Notes under the pieces: generated by a model
What the model was told of the DNA's origin: nothing
The model's input: only the letters and a program-made list of their open reading frames with translations
Databases searched by the model: none
Made by a program: the position numbers and the translations under genes
In this document: positions 5,251-9,695 of the stretch, piece after piece
Layout of the letters: every line of letters starts with the position of its first letter
How positions within the stretch are numbered: position 1 is the first letter of the stretch
DNA from: Caldifarciminota bacterium
Lineage (GTDB): Bacteria > Hydrothermota > Tepidihabitantia > Tepidihabitantales > Tepidihabitantaceae
Direction of reading: 5' to 3'
Assembly (NCBI GenBank): GCA_016935295.1
Contig: JAFGRF010000242.1
Span: 1-9,695, forward strand
DNA: 9,695 nucleotides

Positions 5251-7137
5251 GTGAGGCGAATCTCGGTCGACCGCTTTCTACTGCCGGCACTCTCCGGCGT
5301 CCTTCCGTTCATGCTCTACCTCGCAACAGCGTGCCGCGACATCTTCTGGGTCGATTCGACCGAGCTGATGCTGGTCGGTCAGGCTCTTGCGGTCAGCCAT
5401 CCTCCCGGCTACCCGCTGCTCACGCTCATCATCCGGCTCTTCAGCCTGGTCCCGACTCTCGCTTTGCCGTTCCAACTGAACCTCGTCGCGACTCTGGGTG
5501 CGGCGGGCTCGTGCGTCATGACCTACTTCATCGTGAAACAACTCACCCGCGACGGCTTGGCAGCTCTTTTCTCCGCCTTGCTCTGGGGCACCAGCTTCGA
5601 ACTCTGGCAGCAGGCAACAGCGCTCGAGGTCTACTCCTTCCAGGCACTCATCGTATCCGTGCTGCTCTATGCCGTCCTCCACTGGAGCCGGACTTCGGAA
5701 CCCAGGTGGCTGGCCCTGGCTTTCCTCGCTTTCGGCCTGGGTCTGGCCAATCACCCTCCCATCGTGCTCTGGATTCCGAGTCTGCTCGTTCTGCTCCTGT
5801 CGACGCCGGCAAAGCCCGGAGCGCGCCTACTCGGGTTCGGGCTTCTGCTGACGGCCCTTGCTGTCTGCCTCTACATCTATGTCCCGTTGCGTGCGGGCAC
5901 GCCTGGAGCAGCCTCCTGGGGCAGGGTGAACGGCCTGTCTGAGTTGCTGCAGTACGTAACCGGACGCGCCTACCACTACCGGCTGCTCGCAGGCGGCAGC
6001 CAATACGCCGGAGCACAGGTCTCGGGTCTGCCTGCGCTCTTCGGCAGACAGTTCCTCGCTGCCTGGCTGCTGGCAGTGCTGGGCGTGCCAACGCTCTGGC
6101 GCCGGAGCCGAACCCTGTTGTTCTCTCTGTTGCTGGCCGCTGCCGTTGTGACCGTTGCTGCAGTCGAATACAACATACCGGACAAGGAAGGCTATCTGCT
6201 TCCCGCATACTTCGCTCTGCTGGTGCTCATCGGGTGCGGGTACGCTCCGCTGCTCAGGACCCGGTCGAGAATCGCAGTGGCGGCCATCGGCGCCCTGCTG
6301 GTCGCGATTCAGGTTGTGGCGTTCCTGCCCATCCAGAACCGCAGCCGGCTTCACGGACTGGCCGACCTGTCAGACGCGGTCATTGCGGACCTGCCACCGA
6401 ACTCCGCAATCTTCACCGACGACTACAGCCTGTATCAGGGCCTGCGCTGGCTTCAGTCGGACGGCAAGCGGCTGGACGTGCTGGTCGTCAGCCAGTATCA
6501 TCTCGCGATTCCCGGCTACCTTGACCAATTGCGCCGAAGCCAGCCCTTGCCGGAAACGGCACTCGACGCGGCCAGCGAATTGTGGCAGAAGGCGTCGCGG
6601 GCCAACGACGCGGCATTCGGCGAGCAGGCGAAGTCGACATCAAAACGGGTCATGTCTCTCCTGGTACGGGACTGGCTGCCTTCGCGCCGCCTCTTCTGGT
6701 TCCCTGCCGACTTCTCTGGCTGGCCGCAGGAGTGGGAGGGCCTGGGCCTGACCATGCGCGGACTCTGTTACGAGATCGGAGCCGAGGACACCTCACCCGA
6801 CCTCGACTCCCCGCTGCTGCCGCCGAGCCGGTACCGCTCAACGCTATACCGCGACCTTGAAACCCAGGATTTGTGTCGCCGGCTCGCGGCCACTGCCAGC
6901 CGTCGGGGCATCCTCCAGTTGGCGGCCGACAACAGCGCCGAGGCAATCCGCGACTTCGACCTCGCGCTCCAGTACTTCCCGGACTACCCGCAGGCGATAG
7001 AGAACAAAGGGTTGGTGTTCTTCTTCTCGGACCAGCCGGACAGCGCCCGGCTCTATCTCAACCGGTTTCTCGAACTGGAACCGACCTCAGCGGAACTGCC
7101 CAAGGTCAGGGAAATCCTCGCCCGTCTGGGTAGCTGA
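5251..7137 (+). CDS. DUF2723-family membrane glycosyltransferase-like protein (TMEM260-like) with C-terminal TPRs
   Basis: 628 residues from GTG 5251, chosen because the promoter -10 ends 6 nt upstream. The N-terminal half is very hydrophobic, with about 10-11 predicted membrane segments. The signature early in the protein (DSTELML at 35-41, then AVSHPPGYPLLTL around 47-59) is the DUF2723 hallmark; the acidic loop resembles the catalytic loop of GT-C glycosyltransferases. A second NHPP lies further on, in a later membrane segment. Residues about 350-550 are soluble and unassigned. Residues about 551-628 look like two TPR repeats (AEAIRDFDLALQYFPDYPQA; SARLYLNRFLELEPTSAE). Eukaryotic TMEM260 is reported to be a protein O-mannosyltransferase, so lipid-linked sugar transfer outside the membrane is plausible here, but donor and acceptor are unknown. 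Stands alone, divergent from nfo. Its 3' end overlaps the opposing gene by 51 nt. Confidence 0.85.
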   Translation: MRRISVDRFLLPALSGVLPFMLYLATACRDIFWVDSTELMLVGQALAVSHPPGYPLLTLIIRLFSLVPTLALPFQLNLVATLGAAGSCVMTYFIVKQLTRDGLAALFSALLWGTSFELWQQATALEVYSFQALIVSVLLYAVLHWSRTSEPRWLALAFLAFGLGLANHPPIVLWIPSLLVLLLSTPAKPGARLLGFGLLLTALAVCLYIYVPLRAGTPGAASWGRVNGLSELLQYVTGRAYHYRLLAGGSQYAGAQVSGLPALFGRQFLAAWLLAVLGVPTLWRRSRTLLFSLLLAAAVVTVAAVEYNIPDKEGYLLPAYFALLVLIGCGYAPLLRTRSRIAVAAIGALLVAIQVVAFLPIQNRSRLHGLADLSDAVIADLPPNSAIFTDDYSLYQGLRWLQSDGKRLDVLVVSQYHLAIPGYLDQLRRSQPLPETALDAASELWQKASRANDAAFGEQAKSTSKRVMSLLVRDWLPSRRLFWFPADFSGWPQEWEGLGLTMRGLCYEIGAEDTSPDLDSPLLPPSRYRSTLYRDLETQDLCRRLAATASRRGILQLAADNSAEAIRDFDLALQYFPDYPQAIENKGLVFFFSDQPDSARLYLNRFLELEPTSAELPKVREILARLGS

Positions 7138-7821
7138 CCGGCGGCTACCCGTCTGTGGTCTGGCCTTCGGTTTCCGGAACGCGGCGACGACCGTGTATAT
7201 GAAGCTGGCAGCAATGAGAACGATGAGCCCAATACCCACCCAGCGGAACTGCCGGCCGAGCACGGACAGAAACGTGACAACCGTCGCCGCCATCAACACC
7301 CCGACGACGATGGCCGACAGCGACCTCCAGTAGGACAGACCGAGCACCTCGGCGGCGACCGCTCCGGTCCATGCTCCGGTGCCTGGTATGGGGATGCCCA
7401 CGAAGCTCGCAAGCCCCCAGAATTCGTATCTCTGTATGGTCGCGCTCTTGCTCCGCGCCCGGGCAAAGAGCCACTCAAAGAACCGGCGGAACAGACTGAT
7501 GCGGCTGAGCCAGGCGACGATCTTCTCCAGCAGGAAGAGCACAAGCAGAATCGGGGCAATGTTGCCCAACAGGGACCAGAGCACTGCCTGCCACCAGGGC
7601 ATGTCGAACACGAGAATGCCAACCGGTACCGCTCCGCGCAACTCGACGATCGGCAGTGTGGCGATGATGACCACCACGAGTTCGGGACTCAGCCCCCGCG
7701 CCCTCAGCCAGTCCGCAGCCGCCTGCCCGGTCCCAGCCTGTGCCGCGCCCGCCAACGCGGCAAGCATGAGAAGACCCACAATCACCTTGGCCGAAGCACT
7801 CACCCGGCAGGTTCCTTCCAT
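7087..7821 (-). CDS. Small multidrug export-like membrane protein (COG2426/PF06695 type)
   Basis: 244 residues from ATG 7821; a GTG at 7803 (with AAGGA 9 nt upstream) is an alternative start. An in-frame ATG at 7914 would overlap the VWA gene and add 31 unconserved residues encoded partly by the 7-nt array, so I reject it. Residues 13-29 look like a signal peptide ending AQA. The family signatures follow: LPIVELRGAVPVGI (56-69) and GIPIPGTGAWTG (142-153), both in re-entrant or membrane segments, then two more membrane helices. The family name comes from weak evidence and true transport activity is unproven. The C-terminal 30 or so residues (from KPKARPQT) are basic/polar and lie partly antisense to the end of the DUF2723 gene. 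Probably co-transcribed with the VWA gene 59 nt upstream. Confidence 0.8.
   Translation of the reverse strand: MEGTCRVSASAKVIVGLLMLAALAGAAQAGTGQAAADWLRARGLSPELVVVIIATLPIVELRGAVPVGILVFDMPWWQAVLWSLLGNIAPILLVLFLLEKIVAWLSRISLFRRFFEWLFARARSKSATIQRYEFWGLASFVGIPIPGTGAWTGAVAAEVLGLSYWRSLSAIVVGVLMAATVVTFLSVLGRQFRWVGIGLIVLIAASFIYTVVAAFRKPKARPQTGSRRSATQTGEDFPDLGQFR
7128..7150. terminator. Stem-loop at the convergent gene end, possible bidirectional terminator
   Basis: GGGTAGC (7128-7134) and GCTACCC (7144-7150) form a perfect 7-bp stem with a 9-nt loop. The DUF2723 stop codon is in the loop. There is no T-tract on either side, so it would not be a classical intrinsic terminator. It lies within the coding part of the opposing gene. 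Confidence 0.3.
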
Positions 7822-7833
7822 CCGATTCCGACC

Positions 7834-7870
7834 TCTACACTCTAGCTTCTCGCTTCTAGCTTCTGACTTC
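7834..7870. repeat. 7-nt tandem array, TCTnnCT units, between VWA and COG2426 genes
   Basis: Heptamers on the plus strand: TCTAGCT (7841), TCTCGCT (7848), TCTAGCT (7855) and TCTGACT (7862), preceded by degenerate TCTACAC (7834) and followed by TC. The array fills most of the 59-nt gap between the VWA stop and the COG2426 start, so it would lie in the transcribed spacer. TCTGACT is shared with the other 7-nt repeats in the window. Confidence 0.85.
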
Positions 7871-7880
7871 GTCCATCTTC

Positions 7881-9695
7881 TCACAGTAGCCCTCTTCTTC
7901 TCCGCAGCAGCCACTCGGCTCCTGCCAGCAAGGCAATCAACACGTAGGCCCAGACCGCCCGCCGCGGGTCAAATGTGAACCGGCGCTGATAGGTGCCAAG
8001 CAGAATCTGGCTTCCATCGCGGGGCAGACTGTCAACAGAATAGAACCTCCCGCCACCGGCCTCGGCAATCGCTCTGAGCAGTCCCTCATTGAGGCCGGTA
8101 TTGGCCAGTTCGACCGGCTGGTCGGCAACAGCGAATTCAGTGGTTGCCTTGCCCACGAAAAAGGGGACTGTACCGCGCGTTGCTCGTTCCGACGGTGGCG
8201 AAGCCACACGCTCCGAGGGACTGTCCCCTTTTTCGACCGTCGCAACCGCATGGTAGCGACCCGGCGCAAGGGCCTCAACAGTCGCCTCGTATGCTCCGCT
8301 TCCCGTCTCTGTCATCGGTACGAAAAGCGGCTTCGTGCCCCGACCGCGCGCTGCCTCCTCACCCTCGCTTCGCTCTCCCTCTCCTCCCGGAGGAGAGGGC
8401 TGGGGTGAGGAGCTATCAGCCCGGACTGCGACCACGACACTCAATCCCGTCCATGGTCTTCCGTCAGCGGCGACCGCTTTGAGAACCAGACGAACCGGCT
8501 GGCCCCGATACAAATCCTTGTCGGCCAGTTCGAGCCAGAACGGACTCGTATCGCGCTCTGCCAGGTACCGGACCACGCCGGTCAGGAAAGCCGAAAGCGG
8601 CGTGCCCTGCTCCGGCTTCTCCTCTGGCCCGAATCCCCAACGCCACAGCGGATAGGCGGCGACATAGACCAACTTGCCCTTGCCTGCCTTGCCCGCAATC
8701 ATCAGCGGCGCGCTGTTCTCCTGCGACACCAGCCAGATGCCGGGGCGATTGGCGGTTTCCAGCTGCTTGAGCCCGGCAAAGGGCCGGACGCTGCTCAGGT
8801 CAACTACATCACTGCCGACTTGCCCCTGGGAGCTTGATGCTACCCACCAAGGCAGAAGCCTGCCCTCGGCAGCCAACTCAGGAGTGAAGGAACCCATCTG
8901 CGCCCGGCCAACGCTTCCGTTGAGGAGCTCTCCGATGCTCTTCCCCGGCTGAAATTCGGGACCGGCCAATACCAGCACGCCTGCGCCGCCACGCACCCGG
9001 TTGGCGATGGACTGCCACACTTCCGGACTGCCCGTCTCGACCACGTCATCAAGGATGTACACGTCTGGAAAACGGGGACTGTACCGCGCGGAGTCCGACG
9101 CACGCGCTCCGGGGGACTGTCCCCCGTTTTCCAGATTGCCCGTCACCGCCACGTCCTGACTGACTTCAATCCTCTCGTCGCTCGCGAGCGCCCTCAGTAT
9201 TATACGTGTATTCGGCCCCGGCCGATTCGTAACGTATGTCACGCGTACGCGGCCGGGTCTCACGTCGACCGTGACAGCACGCACGTTGTCGGCGTAGTCG
9301 CTCTCCCCTGTCATGCTGTCCACCCGCGCCTCGATGACCTGCCTGCCGGGCTTGTCGAAGACCAGACGGAAAGGCACGTCCTGCTCAGCAATCGCCTGCC
9401 CGAACGCAACCTCCCTGGTCTCTCCGCGCAACCTGACCCGCGCCTTTTCTCCGGTGAACCCGGCCGCCTTCACGCGAACCTGCACTTCCACCGTATCGCC
9501 CGAGTACACGACCGCGGGCAACAGCACCTGCTCGATGCCTGCATTCCGCTTCGCGGCGCCGCCGAATCCGACCGTGTACACGGGCACGCCGATGTCACGC
9601 GCCGCGGACACCGGGTCAACATCACCGTTGTCCTGCCCGTCGCTCAAGAGCACGAACGCGCCCGGCCGCGTCTTTCCCACCGCTTTAAGCGCAGC
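7881..9695 (-). CDS. VWA / glutamine-amidotransferase-like membrane protein (BatA-type), 5' end cut by window
   Basis: 604 residues are visible with no stop before the right edge, so the N-terminus is missing; the GTG at 9680 is not a real start. Numbering from that GTG, residues 1-42 are the end of a von Willebrand A domain (FVLLSDGQDNGD, then GVPVYTVGFGG). About 47-140 is a beta-rich Ig/CARDB-like domain. About 145-380 resembles the class I amidotransferase-like fold common in these proteins (VYILDDV, GAGVLVLAG, GKGKLVYVAAYPLWRWGF), without a visible catalytic Cys, so probably non-enzymatic. Another beta domain follows. The C-terminus has one membrane helix (about 576-591) ending RRRR. Such proteins sit in the membrane with MoxR/DUF58 partners; those genes would be upstream, out of view. 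Three palindromic repeats interrupt linkers at residues 182-206, 424-442 and 482-509. Confidence 0.85.
   Translation of the reverse strand, partial: AALKAVGKTRPGAFVLLSDGQDNGDVDPVSAARDIGVPVYTVGFGGAAKRNAGIEQVLLPAVVYSGDTVEVQVRVKAAGFTGEKARVRLRGETREVAFGQAIAEQDVPFRLVFDKPGRQVIEARVDSMTGESDYADNVRAVTVDVRPGRVRVTYVTNRPGPNTRIILRALASDERIEVSQDVAVTGNLENGGQSPGARASDSARYSPRFPDVYILDDVVETGSPEVWQSIANRVRGGAGVLVLAGPEFQPGKSIGELLNGSVGRAQMGSFTPELAAEGRLLPWWVASSSQGQVGSDVVDLSSVRPFAGLKQLETANRPGIWLVSQENSAPLMIAGKAGKGKLVYVAAYPLWRWGFGPEEKPEQGTPLSAFLTGVVRYLAERDTSPFWLELADKDLYRGQPVRLVLKAVAADGRPWTGLSVVVAVRADSSSPQPSPPGGEGERSEGEEAARGRGTKPLFVPMTETGSGAYEATVEALAPGRYHAVATVEKGDSPSERVASPPSERATRGTVPFFVGKATTEFAVADQPVELANTGLNEGLLRAIAEAGGGRFYSVDSLPRDGSQILLGTYQRRFTFDPRRAVWAYVLIALLAGAEWLLRRRRGLL
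8156..8235. repeat. Palindromic element B, copy 1 (inside VWA gene)
   Basis: 80 nt bounded by perfect 12-bp inverted arms (CGAAAAAGGGGA at 8156-8167; TCCCCTTTTTCG at 8224-8235). A small hairpin, GTGGC-GAA-GCCAC, sits inside at 8195-8207. It shares a 17-nt block on the left (8163-8179) and 22 of 24 nt on the right with the copy at 9064-9135. Translated as VWA residues 482-509, containing GDSPSER and RGTVPFF, between a beta strand and the next domain. Confidence 0.9.
8354..8410. repeat. Palindromic element A, copy 2 (inside VWA gene)
   Basis: 57 nt, 55 identical to copy 1 at 4226-4282. The differences are A to C in the palindrome centre and T to C in the right flank. It is read on the minus strand in the same frame as copy 1, giving VWA residues 425-442 with an identical 18-residue peptide. 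It falls in a loop between VVVAVRAD and the strand FVPMTETGSG. Confidence 0.92.
9064..9135. repeat. Palindromic element B, copy 2 (inside VWA gene)
   Basis: 72 nt with perfect 14-bp arms (TCTGGAAAACGGGG at 9064-9077; CCCCGTTTTCCAGA at 9122-9135). The interior resembles copy 1 (GGGGACTGTACCGCGCG at 9074-9090) but is shorter. The reading frame through it differs from copy 1: here GGACAGTCC is read GGA-CAG-TCC, while copy 1 reads GAC-AGT. It encodes residues 182-206, just before VYILDDV. Confidence 0.9.

Noticed and set aside
8310..8350. Possible further repeat fragment encoding RGTKPLFVP
   Set aside because: Resembles element B peptides loosely, but there is no second copy or inverted arm in the window; it fits ordinary VWA coding sequence.
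8840..9103. Alternative minus-strand frame suggesting a VWA frameshift
   Set aside because: The main frame is continuous through the region with sensible protein on both sides of element B.
8156..9135. Insertion sequence or REP-associated (RAYT) transposon
   Set aside because: Inverted arms exist, but no transposase or HUH-motif protein is encoded in the window; they can only be non-autonomous elements if mobile at all.

Overview
The window is GC-rich bacterial chromosomal DNA with seven convincing protein genes, one of them cut by the right edge. I see no tRNA, rRNA, CRISPR array, insertion sequence, phage gene or toxin/defence gene. A subtilase with a type IX secretion-like C-terminal tail, a lipoprotein, and BatA-type von Willebrand A and DUF2723 proteins suggest an uncultured Gram-negative lineage, perhaps in or near the FCB group (for example WOR-3/Stahlbacteria). 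This placement is inference only.

Layout. queD (175-516, +) has its own sigma70-like promoter and a strong ribosome binding site. Convergent to it is a tightly packed minus-strand operon reading leftwards from about 5180: endonuclease IV (nfo), a beta-CASP metallo-beta-lactamase RNase, an Ig-domain lipoprotein, and a secreted subtilase. Neighbouring genes in it overlap or abut (4-nt GTGA overlap, 11-nt overlap, stop next to ATG). A divergent promoter region (5145-5250) separates this operon from a plus-strand DUF2723/TPR membrane protein (5251-7137). That gene ends inside the 3' end of a minus-strand COG2426-type membrane protein (7087-7821). Upstream of the latter lies the 3' part of a large VWA/glutamine-amidotransferase-like membrane protein (7881 to the window edge).

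The most unusual content is a set of short interspersed repeats that cuts across genes. Palindromic family A (57 nt, 55/57 identical) occurs in the nfo tail and in the VWA gene, and encodes the same 18-residue peptide in both. Palindromic family B (about 72-80 nt with perfect 12-14 bp arms) occurs twice in the VWA gene, read in two different frames. Two 7-nt-period arrays, plus a two-unit remnant beside a family A copy, share the heptamer TCTGACT and sit at gene junctions. A 10-nt-period triplet lies upstream of queD. Thus one gene carries three palindromic elements, and nfo has a C-terminal tail of about 50 residues made partly of repeat DNA. No mobilising enzyme is encoded here.

Both genes at the divergent promoter appear to start with GTG at, or within a few bases of, the predicted transcription start. 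They look leaderless, whereas queD and the downstream operon genes have Shine-Dalgarno sequences. I found no new multi-gene system. The repeat ensemble is the best lead.
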